This document shows positions 32,170 through 40,711 of a stretch of 64,000 bases of DNA, in pieces (the stretch's first letter is position 1; each line of letters opens with the position of its first letter). The notes under the pieces were generated by a model that worked only from the letters and a program-made list of their open reading frames with translations, made no database searches and was not told where the DNA came from. Location: positions 12,796 to 76,795 of the forward strand of contig JBEDUI010000177.1 of NCBI GenBank assembly GCA_040414495.1, written 5' to 3'. Source of the stretch: DATAVB01 sp040414495 (GTDB taxonomy: Bacteria > Actinomycetota > Actinomycetes > Mycobacteriales > QHCD01). The position numbers were made by a program, and so were the translations under genes.

Positions 32170-33270
32170 TCAGATACGCGGTGCGGCCGGTAGTTCCACC
32201 GTGGCCCGAAGCCCTCCGCCGGTCCGAGGGGCGAGCGTGAGAATTCCGTCGTGTGCTTGGGTAATGCTTTTCACGATTGCCAAGCCGAGGCCGACACCCG
32301 CGTGGTCGGTGCGTATCCGTTCGGTGCCGCGGCGAAATGGCTCGACCAACGTGGCAACTAGCTGCGGGCTGATCATTTCGCCGGTGTTCTCGACGATGAG
32401 CACCACACTTTTGGGGCGAACGCTGGTCGTAACCCACACGGTGCCCTGTGCGGGAAGATTGTGCACGATCGCGTTGTGCACGAGGTTCGTAACCATCTGC
32501 AGCAGCAGTGCGGGCGAGCCGCTGGTGGCGGCCATATCGCCGGACGTCCCGATGGTGACGCCGCGTTTTTCGGCGAGGGTGAGCAGCGTTTCGGTCGCTT
32601 CTTCCGCTACGAGGGACAGATCGACGTGTTCGCGGGTAAAGGACCGCTGATCGGCGCGGCTGAGTACGAGCAATGCTTCGGTGAGGTCGATCGCCCGCGA
32701 GTTGACGACGTGGAGTCGGTCGACGAATTCGCCGATGCCGCGTTCCGGATCGTTACGGGCCACTTCGAGAAGTGTCTGTGTAATCGCCAGCGGGGTGCGT
32801 AATTCGTGCGAGGCATTGGCGGCGAATCGCTGCTGTTCCGCGACGTGCGCTTCGAGCCGCGCGAGCATCGCGTCAAAACTGTCGGCCAGTTCGCGGAATT
32901 CATCCCGGTGACCCGGTAACCGGATTCGGTGCGCCAGCGATCCGTTCGCGGCCATGCGGGTGGCGTCGGTGATGCGGTTCAACGGGGCGAGCATGCGCCC
33001 GGCGAGAACCCACCCACCCACGAGACCGAACACGAGAAGAAATACCAGCACCGCGACGGCCATTTCACCGAAGGCTCGCTGGGTGTTGGAGCGGCCTGGA
33101 ACGAACGCCCCGCCGATGCCGGATCTTGTCGTTTTGATGATCACCGCGTGCGGGAAATATCGCAGGACGACCAACCACAGCGCGAGCAACAAGGCACCCG
33201 CGAGTACGAGGAATCCGGCGTAACTGAGCGTGAGTTTGAGGCGAACGCTCAACCCGGGCGACCTATCCAC
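32170..33270 (-). CDS. Sensor histidine kinase of the second two-component system
   Basis: 366 residues from GTG 33270, which has GGAG just upstream; an ATG at 33297 is possible. Two membrane helices (LKLTLSYAGFLVLAGALLL and MAVAVLVFLLVFGLVGGWV), a HAMP segment (RMLAPLNRITDATRMAAN), a classic H box AANASHELRTPLAIT, N box TNLVHNAIVHNLP and G2 HAGVGLGLAIVKSITQAHDG. The start overlaps the regulator stop by 8 bp. It is tail to tail with the redox operon, 9 bp away. Confidence 0.9.
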   Translation of the reverse strand: MDRSPGLSVRLKLTLSYAGFLVLAGALLLALWLVVLRYFPHAVIIKTTRSGIGGAFVPGRSNTQRAFGEMAVAVLVFLLVFGLVGGWVLAGRMLAPLNRITDATRMAANGSLAHRIRLPGHRDEFRELADSFDAMLARLEAHVAEQQRFAANASHELRTPLAITQTLLEVARNDPERGIGEFVDRLHVVNSRAIDLTEALLVLSRADQRSFTREHVDLSLVAEEATETLLTLAEKRGVTIGTSGDMAATSGSPALLLQMVTNLVHNAIVHNLPAQGTVWVTTSVRPKSVVLIVENTGEMISPQLVATLVEPFRRGTERIRTDHAGVGLGLAIVKSITQAHDGILTLAPRTGGGLRATVELPAAPRI

Positions 33271-33931
33271 CCACACCTCCAATGCGGTAGCCGACACCGG
33301 GCACGGTGTCGATCAGCCCGGGTTCGCCGAGTCGCTTGCGTAGAGCCGAGACCGTGATACGCACCGCGTTGGTGAACGGGTCGGCGTTCTCGTCCCACGC
33401 CCGCTCCAGCAATTCTTCGGCGCTGATCACCCCGCCTTCGGCCGCGACGAGAACTTCGAGCACGGCGAACTGCTTCCTGGTCAGCGGGACGTAGCGTCCA
33501 TCGCGGTAGACCTCGCGGCGGAACGGATCCAGCCGCAGACCGGCGATCTCCCGTACCGGCGGTCTGTTGTGGGCCCGCCTGCGATCGAGCGCTCTGAGCC
33601 GGAGTACGAGCTCCCGCAGCGCGAACGGCTTGGTGAGATAGTCATCGGCGCCGAGTTCGAACCCGGTGGCCTTGTCGTCGAGCCGGTCGGCCGCGGTGAG
33701 CATCAGGATCGGCATCCCGCTGCCGGACGCGACGATGCGTTGGGCGATCTCGTCGCCGGAGGGCCCGGGGATATCGCGGTCGAGGACGGCGATGTCGTAC
33801 GCGGTGATGCTCAGTAGTTCCAAAGCCGTGTCGCCGTCACCGGCGATATCGGCCGCGATCGCCTCCAGTCGCAGCCCATCGCGAATAGCCTCGGCCAGAT
33901 ACAGCTCGTCCTCGACGACCAACACGCGCAC
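33263..33931 (-). CDS. OmpR-family response regulator of the second system
   Basis: 222 residues. Receiver MRVLVVEDELYLAEAIRDGL with the acceptor Asp in AVLDRDIPG, the conserved Lys in LTKPFALRELV, then the winged helix with PLTRKQFAVLEVLVAAEGGV and ITVSALRKRLGEPG. It forms an operon with the kinase. Stimulus and targets unknown, but it sits beside the redox operon and may regulate it from the other side. Confidence 0.9.
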   Translation of the reverse strand: MRVLVVEDELYLAEAIRDGLRLEAIAADIAGDGDTALELLSITAYDIAVLDRDIPGPSGDEIAQRIVASGSGMPILMLTAADRLDDKATGFELGADDYLTKPFALRELVLRLRALDRRRAHNRPPVREIAGLRLDPFRREVYRDGRYVPLTRKQFAVLEVLVAAEGGVISAEELLERAWDENADPFTNAVRITVSALRKRLGEPGLIDTVPGVGYRIGGVGG

Positions 33932-34008
33932 GCCTCGATGCTAACGAGCCGGGCATATCGTCGACCTATCGAAAACCGCTGACTTCGGGCGGGGCGTCGG
34001 CCAGCCGG

Positions 34009-35016
34009 TTACGCGAGGTCGAGGCGGGCGACGCCGATTTTGTCGTCCGCCATTCCGTAGTAGACCTCGCAGCCGTCGATGGCGGTCGGAAATACGACGT
34101 GACCGACCGTGCCGCTCAGCTCGTCGCCGGTTTCCGGGCGCAGCAGCGGCTCGGCGCTACGCCAGCGGATATCGCACACGTCCTCGTGATCGAGCAGCAT
34201 CGCTCCGGCGGCGTACTCCAGTTGACCGCCCAGGTCGCGAATTCCGTGGTAGATGAACAGCCAGCCCTCGTCGGTACGGATCGGGGCCGGGCCGCCGCCG
34301 ATCTTCACCGCCTCCCAGTCGTACAGGGGCGCGGCGAGCAACCGATGCTGCGCCGGGCGGGTCAACGCGCGCAGGTCGTCGGCCGCGTCGGAGACCGGAA
34401 TGTACGAGACCCAGATCGATTCGCGTTCATCGGTGATTCCGGCCGGCAGAATGGTCGGCAGCCCCGGCCCCAACTGATAGAACGGCCGGTGCAACAGGGC
34501 GAACGCCGGCGTACCGTCCGGTGCCCGCACCGGTTCAGGGAAGAATGCGGCGTCCTTGTTCGGATACAACGTAAAGTCTGAATCCAACGTCGGCTCGTAC
34601 CCGAACTGCACCGGTCCCAGCCGGTGCCACTCCGCCAAATCGGAGGACACCGCGAGCGCCACCTTGGCCCCGAGCGGACCGTACGCGGTGTACGCCATCA
34701 CCCAGATATCCAGCGCCTCGATGCGGGTGATCCGCGGATCCTCGACGCCAGCGGTGACGCTGTTGCGTTCCCACGGCTGCGTCGGCTCCAACGCCATTCC
34801 CAACCGGCAGACGCCGGTCGGCCGACCGTCCTCCCGTTCCACCCGGGCGCGCCCGATCCGGGAGTAGTTGCCGGCCGCCACGAGGCGTGGAAACAGGTAC
34901 AACTCGCCGTCCCTGCCGCGGGCGGCGGCCGGATTCAGGACGCCTTCCGCCTCGCGCGGGTCGTCCGGGTCGGCCCGCATTACGGTGCCGATCCGGGTCA
35001 GAGTCGGGGTCAGCAC
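34009..35016 (-). CDS. GH130-family glycosidase/phosphorylase
   Basis: 335 residues from GTG 35016 with GAGAGGG five bases upstream. Motifs of the five-bladed GH130 fold are seen: EGVLNPAAARGRDGELYLFP, SVTAGVEDPRITRI, TLYPNKDAAFFPEP, and LFIYHGIRDLGGQLEYAAGA. The family includes beta-mannoside phosphorylases and glycan-degrading enzymes. Substrate is not deducible. No sugar transporter or regulator lies next to it. Confidence 0.8.
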   Translation of the reverse strand: MLTPTLTRIGTVMRADPDDPREAEGVLNPAAARGRDGELYLFPRLVAAGNYSRIGRARVEREDGRPTGVCRLGMALEPTQPWERNSVTAGVEDPRITRIEALDIWVMAYTAYGPLGAKVALAVSSDLAEWHRLGPVQFGYEPTLDSDFTLYPNKDAAFFPEPVRAPDGTPAFALLHRPFYQLGPGLPTILPAGITDERESIWVSYIPVSDAADDLRALTRPAQHRLLAAPLYDWEAVKIGGGPAPIRTDEGWLFIYHGIRDLGGQLEYAAGAMLLDHEDVCDIRWRSAEPLLRPETGDELSGTVGHVVFPTAIDGCEVYYGMADDKIGVARLDLA

Positions 35017-35146
35017 GGTAGCCCTCTCTTCGGCCGGCAGGTCGTCGGGAAGATTACCGGTTCAGTATCGGATGAAGACGATGCAGCGGCTGCCGGTGTT
35101 CAACAGGTTGCTGCACCGTGAAACGAGAGTTCAGGAGAACCAGGCG

Positions 35147-36298
35147 ATGACCGCACCATCAGACCTCGTCCGCCCATTCCGTGTCGCGATTTCGGATTCG
35201 GAGATCGCGGACCTCAAGCAGCGGCTGGCCCGGACTCGCTGGCCGGATCCAGAAACCGTCCCCGACTGGTCGCAAGGTGTCCGCGTGGAGAACGCCAAGT
35301 CGCTGGTCACGTACTGGGAGCGAGAGTACGACTGGCGCCGATTCGAGTCGGAACTCAATCATTTCCCCCAATTCCTGACCACGATCGATGGGCTGGATAT
35401 CCACTACATCCATGTCAAGTCCAAGAATCCGGACGCGATGCCCCTGATCTTGACGCACGGATGGCCGGGTTCGATTGTCGAATTCCTGAGGCTGATCGGC
35501 CCACTCACTGACCCGGTCGCATTTGGAGGCGACGTCGAAGATTCCTTTGACGTTGTCGTCCCGTCCCTGCCCGGATTCGGGTTCTCTGAAAAGCCGACCG
35601 AAACCGGCTGGACGGTTTCCCGCATTGCCACCGCATGGGTCGAGCTGATGCAGCGTCTTGGCTACGAGAACTGGGCGGCTCAGGGCGGTGATTGGGGTTC
35701 GGTCGTGACCACCGCCCTCGGCGCCATGCGACCCGAGGGCCTACTCGGGATTCACTTGAACACTCCGTACGCTTTCCCCGCTCAAATACCCGACACGCTG
35801 TCTCCCGAAGAGCGCTACGCCGTGGACGGCCTCGCCCTCTACACCGGCGTTCTCGGTGGCTCAAACCACCTTCAGGGCACGAAGCCGGAGACCGTCGGAT
35901 TCGCGCTGGCGGACTCTCCGGCCGGCCAGGCAGCCTGGGTCTACGAGAAGTTCCAATCCAAGACGGACAACGACGGGCTCGCTGAGGACGCTCTGCGCAC
36001 AGATGACATGCTGGACGCGATATCGCTCTACTGGTTCACCAACAGTGCCGCGTCCTCCGGCCGCATTTACTGGGAGAATCGATCGGCCAGCATGGCCGGC
36101 CCGAAGCTGACGCTGCCGGTCGCGGTGACCGTGTTCCCACGCGACATTCCACGCTTGCCGCGAAGCTGGATCGAAGACACCTACAGCAACTTGATCCACT
36201 ACGGCGAGGCCGACAAGGGCGGACACTTCGCCGCTCTCGAGCAACCCGAGATCCTGATCAGCGAAATCCGCACCGGCCTGAGAAGCCTCCGCCACTAG
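35147..36298 (+). CDS. Epoxide hydrolase (alpha/beta hydrolase with EHN domain)
   Basis: 383 residues from ATG 35147 with AGGAG nine bases upstream. The N-terminal PFRVAISDSEIADLKQRLAR region is the epoxide hydrolase N domain. The catalytic core has LTHGWPGSIVEFLRL (oxyanion HGWPGS), the nucleophile elbow AAQGGDWGSVV and the catalytic His in GGHFAALEQPEIL. These are the juvenile-hormone-type epoxide hydrolases common in actinobacteria; the natural substrate is unknown. A large hairpin terminator lies after the stop. Confidence 0.88.
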   Translation: MTAPSDLVRPFRVAISDSEIADLKQRLARTRWPDPETVPDWSQGVRVENAKSLVTYWEREYDWRRFESELNHFPQFLTTIDGLDIHYIHVKSKNPDAMPLILTHGWPGSIVEFLRLIGPLTDPVAFGGDVEDSFDVVVPSLPGFGFSEKPTETGWTVSRIATAWVELMQRLGYENWAAQGGDWGSVVTTALGAMRPEGLLGIHLNTPYAFPAQIPDTLSPEERYAVDGLALYTGVLGGSNHLQGTKPETVGFALADSPAGQAAWVYEKFQSKTDNDGLAEDALRTDDMLDAISLYWFTNSAASSGRIYWENRSASMAGPKLTLPVAVTVFPRDIPRLPRSWIEDTYSNLIHYGEADKGGHFAALEQPEILISEIRTGLRSLRH

Positions 36299-36316
36299 GG
36301 CGTGTTGCTTAAGTCC

Positions 36317-36377
36317 TTTGATGATCGTGATGGCATTCGTACGGAAATCGTTGACGTACGCCATCATGATCATGAAA
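36317..36377. terminator. Large bidirectional hairpin between convergent genes
   Basis: An 18-bp stem with two mismatches, arms at 36317-36334 and 36360-36377, encloses a 25-nt loop with an inner GTAC/GTAC pair. It lies between the ends of the epoxide hydrolase and the aldo-keto reductase genes. It likely ends transcription from both sides. Confidence 0.6.
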
Positions 36378-36403
36378 GTCGATCGAGGCTACCTGCCAAG
36401 TCG

Positions 36404-37432
36404 TTACGCCATGGCGCGGTCGCTGAGCGGTCGGCGTCGCAGTTCGGCGCGCTGGATCGCCGGTGGTTGGTAGGCCATATCGAGCGTGCCGACGTCGGTG
36501 CCGGGCGGCACGATCTTATCGATCTGGTCCAGGACGTCGTCGTCGAGTGTGACATCGACTCCGGCCAGCAGGTCGTCCAGATGGGCCATGGTGCGCGGCC
36601 CGATGAGTGCCGAGGTGACACCGGGATGGGCTAGTACGAAGGCGATCGCCAGGTGGGTCAGCGATACGCCCGCATCGGCGGCCAGCGGGATCAGCGCTTC
36701 GACGACATCCAGTCGCGCATCGTCCTTGAGATGTTGGAATCCGTACTGCGAGCGATGTGTGGCCACCTGTTGGCCCTTGCGATATCGGCCGGTCAGCATC
36801 CCGCCGCCGAGCGGGGACCACACGAGCGTTCCCATGCCGAATTCCTCCGTGACCGGCAGCACCTCGCGTTCGATTCCCCGGTTGAGGATCGAATAGACGG
36901 GCTGTTCGGTACGCAGTCGGGCCAGTCCTCGGCGCTCAGAAATCCAGTGGGCGCGAACAATTTCCGACGCCGGCAGGGACGACGTGCCGAATGCCAGTAT
37001 TTTTCCGGCGCGTTGTAGATCGGTAAGTGCGCTGAGCGTTTCCTCGATATCGGTATCCGGATCGGGGCGGTGGATCTGGTAGACGTCGACGTAATCAGTG
37101 CCCAGCCGGCGCAGCGAATCATCGAGGGCGCGGACCAACCAGCGTCGGGATGCGCCCTGGTGATTGGGCTCGTCGCTCATCGGCATGCGTGCTTTTGTCG
37201 CGAGCACGATGTCGGCACGGCGGTCCCGCAACGCCTTGCCGACGATTTGTTCGGACTCGCCGTTGGAGTACATGTCGGCGGTGTCGATGAGGTTGATGCC
37301 CGCGTCGATCGCTTTGTGGATGATACGGATGGATTCGTCGTGGTCGGGATTGCCGATGGCGCCGAACATCATCGCGCCGAGGGCAATGGGGCTGACCTTG
37401 ATGCCGGTTCGGCCGAGTCCGCGGTACCGCAT
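36404..37432 (-). CDS. Aldo-keto reductase
   Basis: 342 residues from ATG 37432 with AGGAGAG six bases upstream; the much longer upstream reading frame overlaps the divergent regulator gene and is not coding. The AKR barrel is clear: the start MRYRGLGRTGIKVSPIALGA, the active-site run GINLIDTADMYSNGESE (Asp and Tyr), the catalytic Lys in ATKARMPM, and the NADP-binding C-terminal motif SALIGPRTMAHLDDLL. It is divergent from an AraC-type regulator 67 bp away, likely its controller. Confidence 0.9.
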   Translation of the reverse strand: MRYRGLGRTGIKVSPIALGAMMFGAIGNPDHDESIRIIHKAIDAGINLIDTADMYSNGESEQIVGKALRDRRADIVLATKARMPMSDEPNHQGASRRWLVRALDDSLRRLGTDYVDVYQIHRPDPDTDIEETLSALTDLQRAGKILAFGTSSLPASEIVRAHWISERRGLARLRTEQPVYSILNRGIEREVLPVTEEFGMGTLVWSPLGGGMLTGRYRKGQQVATHRSQYGFQHLKDDARLDVVEALIPLAADAGVSLTHLAIAFVLAHPGVTSALIGPRTMAHLDDLLAGVDVTLDDDVLDQIDKIVPPGTDVGTLDMAYQPPAIQRAELRRRPLSDRAMA

Positions 37433-37499
37433 GGGTATCTCTCCTGCCTGTCTTTGTCGGGTGCAGTCTCCAGAGTGCTCCTCAACATCCGGACTTTGA

Positions 37500-38459
37500 A
37501 TGGTTGTCAGTCCGCATTTTCTGCGCGATAGTACGAGCGTGTCCGGCGATCGACTATCCGAAGTGTTGGACCTCGTTGAGGTGGCCAGCGTGCTGACCGG
37601 CGGAGTCGCCGCGAGTGGCGGCTGGAGGTCACGCGGGTTAATCAGCGATCCGGTGAAGTTCTTCGCGATGGTGGCCGGACGGGCGCAACTCAGCACCGAC
37701 GGCATCGACGAACCGATCGACCTACGGCCAGGCGACGTGGCAATTCTGATCGGTCGATCCTTCGTAGCGTTCGAGGCCGGCGAGGCACCGCACAACGAGG
37801 TGCAGCCGGAGTCCGATTTCTCCTCGGAGCGCTTTGTGGCCGCCAATCGCGCCACCGACGACGTGCTCATCGGCGGATGCATCAACCTCAACGAGGCCGG
37901 TAAGGCGCTGCTGCTCGACGCGCTACCGCCGGTGACACATGTACGTGCGTCGGCCGCCGACTCCGATCGGCTCCGAGCCGCGCTGCTGTTGGCGTTCGAC
38001 GAGGCAACCGGCAATCGCATCGGCTCGACGTTCGCGATTCGGCAGTACAGCCAACTCGTACTCCTCGAGCTGCTACGCGCCTACGTCAACCAGACCGACC
38101 TGGCACCCGGACTGCTGCGGCTCCTCACCGATGAACGATTGCGCACCACGTTGGACCTCATGCACGCCGAACCCGGCCGAGCCTGGGGCTTGGGCGAACT
38201 CGCCCGTACCGCCGCCATGTCGCGAACGTCGTTCGCGGAACGATTCCGTACTGTCGCCGGCATACCTCCGCTGACCTACCTGAACCAATGGCGGATGTTG
38301 CTGGCACAACGCGCTTTACGCGACGGCGCCGTCCGCGTCGCCGAGTTGGCGACCGAACTCGGCTACAGCTCGGAAAGTGCCTTCAGCGCAGCCTTCAAAC
38401 GAGTTGTTGGCGAGTCGCCGCGAAGCTATCGGCTGCGTGCCCGCCAGCTCCCCGGGTGA
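37500..38459 (+). CDS. AraC-family transcription regulator with cupin N-domain
   Basis: 319 residues. The N-terminal part (FFAMVAGRAQLSTDGIDEPI, then LRPGDVAILIGRSF) has the AraC-type cupin fold that binds an effector. The C-terminal part has two helix-turn-helix units: WGLGELARTAAMSRTSFAER, followed by FRTV, and ALRDGAVRVAELATELGYSS, followed by ESAFSAAFKRVVG. The start could be ATG 37500 or GTG 37539; neither has a clear ribosome site and transcription may be leaderless. It is divergent from the aldo-keto reductase, its probable target. Confidence 0.85.
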   Translation: MVVSPHFLRDSTSVSGDRLSEVLDLVEVASVLTGGVAASGGWRSRGLISDPVKFFAMVAGRAQLSTDGIDEPIDLRPGDVAILIGRSFVAFEAGEAPHNEVQPESDFSSERFVAANRATDDVLIGGCINLNEAGKALLLDALPPVTHVRASAADSDRLRAALLLAFDEATGNRIGSTFAIRQYSQLVLLELLRAYVNQTDLAPGLLRLLTDERLRTTLDLMHAEPGRAWGLGELARTAAMSRTSFAERFRTVAGIPPLTYLNQWRMLLAQRALRDGAVRVAELATELGYSSESAFSAAFKRVVGESPRSYRLRARQLPG

Positions 38460-38687
38460 CCGCGCTCAACCCAGAAGATCTAACCAGTGACAGGTCAACG
38501 TGGGTAGATCACGGCCGCCGTCGCGAATTCGATTTTGGCGTTCTGCAGCAGACGCAGCTCGGCTGAGCCCTGACACGGCGCGAGCCCGGGACCCCGACCA
38601 GCGGGAACTTCCCAAGCGCATTTCTGGATACTCCGCAAAGCACCAGCTCGCCTACGAGTCTATCGGTGCGGTTGATATGGGTCGACG

Positions 38688-38966
38688 TCAGGCGGAGTGC
38701 GGCAGGGGTGCGTGTGTGTCAGCGGCATCGAGCCGTTCGATGACGACGACCCGGGCGCCCGGCACGGCGGTCTCGATCGCCGAGATGGCGCTCGCGACCG
38801 CGGCAGCGAAGGTCGGCGCCTCACGATCGAATATCGCGCGTTGTGTGCCGCCCGAGCTGCTGAATAGCGCGTCATCGCAGCCAGCGTCGTACAGCGCATC
38901 AGGGTGCGGGCTATCGGCGCTCGTGAGGTCGATGCCCTCAATGACCACAGCAAAAGAGTGAATCAT
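38688..38966 (-). CDS. Small acidic partner of a two-gene TA-like cassette
   Basis: 92 residues from ATG 38966, which overlaps the upstream stop (ATGA). The run MIHSFAVVIEGIDLTSADSP and then ALYDAGCDDALFSSSGGTQR is a recurrent motif in actinobacterial small proteins that always accompany a HicA-like small basic protein. The rest is acidic and helical, and the DALYDAGCDDA block is likely the interaction or sensing part. An antitoxin role is inferred from pairing, not shown. Confidence 0.55.
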   Translation of the reverse strand: MIHSFAVVIEGIDLTSADSPHPDALYDAGCDDALFSSSGGTQRAIFDREAPTFAAAVASAISAIETAVPGARVVVIERLDAADTHAPLPHSA

Positions 38967-39208
38967 TGGCTTTCCACCTCGCTTCCGGGTCGATGTGGGC
39001 ATCGCTCGACCTGTTGACGTATCCGCTTGCCAAACGTAGCCGGATCGCGCGGCGTTGACCACACTGCCACCACGTCAGCGCCGGCAGAGCATCGCACAAT
39101 CCCCCAGCGATGACCGCGGTGAATCTCTTCCACAGTCCAGCCGGCGGCCTCGGCGACGCGCAGCGCTGCCTCGATGTCCTTCTTGGAATGTCGTCGCCGC
39201 TCAGGCAT
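38963..39208 (-). CDS. Small basic HicA-like protein, possible toxin
   Basis: 81 residues. It is short, basic and contains SKKDIEAALRVAEAAGWTVE, then HRGHRWGIVRCSA and VAVWSTPRDPATFGKRIRQQ, a pattern like HicA-type double-stranded-RNA-binding toxins (a G-H-x-x-x-V-x-C core and a LRxC-like helix). It is the first gene of the pair and overlaps the acidic partner by 4 bp. Confident as a two-gene unit; toxin activity is unproven. Confidence 0.55.
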   Translation of the reverse strand: MPERRRHSKKDIEAALRVAEAAGWTVEEIHRGHRWGIVRCSAGADVVAVWSTPRDPATFGKRIRQQVERCPHRPGSEVESQ

Positions 39209-39319
39209 GGCGTGAGTTGATCACACTCTTCGGACTGCGGCCGGTAAAGCGCATGGAACATGCCGTGCTTACAGATTGTGAACCTATCTGCCTCGCCTAT
39301 CGCTCTGTGGTCATCGTGG

Positions 39320-39520
39320 TCATGTGTCGGCGGCTCTTGGGCGCCCGCGTCTGGGCAGCGGTTTGGCGTGTTTGGGCATCCGGCCGGCGTCGGTCAGTGC
39401 GGTACGAAGCAGCATCTCGACCTGGGCGTTCAGGCTCCGCAGATCATCGTTGGCCCAGCGCATCAGCGCGTCGTGGACTGCGGGGTCCACACGCAGCAGG
39501 ACCTGTTTGCGATCGCTCAC
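39320..39520 (-). CDS. Ribbon-helix-helix (Arc-like) protein coupled to the SPFH gene
   Basis: 66 residues from GTG 39520, which overlaps the SPFH stop (GTGA). The sequence SDRKQVLLRVDPAVHDALMR and the following WANDDLRSLNAQVEMLLRTA helices are a typical Arc/CopG-type dimeric DNA-binding fold. The C-terminal tail is basic and Pro/Arg rich (KPLPRRGRPRAADT). It probably autoregulates the operon. The start is set by the overlap. Confidence 0.75.
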   Translation of the reverse strand: MSDRKQVLLRVDPAVHDALMRWANDDLRSLNAQVEMLLRTALTDAGRMPKHAKPLPRRGRPRAADT

Positions 39521-40425
39521 GTATACAGCGAGCCCGTGTTGAGGATGGGCGACGGTGGTTGGTCGCCGCACAGCACGACCATCAGGTTGCTGACCATGCT
39601 GGCTTTGCGTTCTTCGTCCAGATCGACCACATCGGTCTGGGCGAGGCGGTTCAACGCGAGTTCGACCATGCCGACCGCGCCTTCGACGATCCGCGAACGA
39701 GCCGCGACGACGGCACTGGCCTGCTGGCGGCGCAGCATCGCCTGCGCGATCTCAGGTGCGTAGGCCAGGTGCGAGATCCGGACCTCGACGACTTCCACGC
39801 CGGCGATCGCAACGCGGTCCGCGACCTCACTGGCCAAAGCGCCGGCGACCACGTCGGTCGAACCGCGCAGCGATGTGCCGAAATCGTTGGCGTCGTCGTA
39901 CGGATGACTGGTCGCCACGTGCCGTAATGCCGACTCCGCCTGCACCGAAACGAAGTTCTGATAGTTATCGACCGCGTACATCGACTTCGCGGTATCAGCG
40001 ACCTGCCACACGACGATGGCGGCGATCTCCACCGGGTTGCCGTTGGCGTCGTTCACCTTCAGATGGTCGGTCTCGAAGTTGCGAACCTTGACGCTGATCC
40101 GCCGCCGAATGGTCAGCGGCAGCACCCACCAGAACCCGGGACGCACGACGGTTCCGACGTACCGGCCAAAGAACTGCACCACCGCGGTCTGCCCCGGCGC
40201 CACGATCTCCAGCGCCGTGATGATCAGCAACGAGATCACCAGCGGCAGCCAGAACCACGCGCTGCCAGCCACCACGACCATCCACCAGATGCATCCGGCG
40301 ATGACCAGCACACCCAGCCACCCGTTGAGCGCCAACGCGCGCCGCTGCTTGATGTCCACCCGTGCTCCGGTATGTCCAACCGGGGACGGGAGCAGATTGC
40401 CCTCAGGCCGCTCGACGGTGTTCAT
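39517..40425 (-). CDS. SPFH-domain membrane protein (stomatin/prohibitin-like)
   Basis: 302 residues from ATG 40425 with GGAG six bases upstream. Two hydrophobic helices near residues 34-75 (GVLVIAGCIWWMVVVAGSAW, then LPLVISLLIITAL) are followed by the SPFH core QTAVVQFFGRYVGTVVRPGF and VKVRNFETDHLKVNDANGNP. The C-terminal half is a helical coiled segment with EIAQAMLRRQQASAVVAARS. Such proteins organise membrane microdomains or scaffold proteases. Translation of the small RHH protein is coupled to it. Confidence 0.85.
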   Translation of the reverse strand: MNTVERPEGNLLPSPVGHTGARVDIKQRRALALNGWLGVLVIAGCIWWMVVVAGSAWFWLPLVISLLIITALEIVAPGQTAVVQFFGRYVGTVVRPGFWWVLPLTIRRRISVKVRNFETDHLKVNDANGNPVEIAAIVVWQVADTAKSMYAVDNYQNFVSVQAESALRHVATSHPYDDANDFGTSLRGSTDVVAGALASEVADRVAIAGVEVVEVRISHLAYAPEIAQAMLRRQQASAVVAARSRIVEGAVGMVELALNRLAQTDVVDLDEERKASMVSNLMVVLCGDQPPSPILNTGSLYT

Positions 40426-40711
40426 GACATACTCCGTCCAGGAAAGTGATAGCTGTTTGATATCACTTTTCGAGGATAACTCCAGATCGACGACTGACCA
40501 TGGCGGAAACCACGATCGCCGGTTGAGAGCCCGATGTCTGCCTTCGGTCAAAATGTTCCTCGTGGCCGGACCCCGGGCTATGCTGCTGGCGTTCGCCGGT
40601 GAGGGATGTACGAACTCGCTATGGCCGGCAGGCGGAGCCGGCTTACGGCCCCTCACGAATCCGCCGAAAGTGCCATCGGACAAGGGCCCAGACAGAGGCG
40701 AGGGAGTCAGC

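Noticed and set aside
37433..38020. Longer N-terminus for the aldo-keto reductase
   Set aside because: The upstream part of the frame overlaps the divergent AraC gene and has no family similarity; ATG 37432 has AGGAGAG before it.
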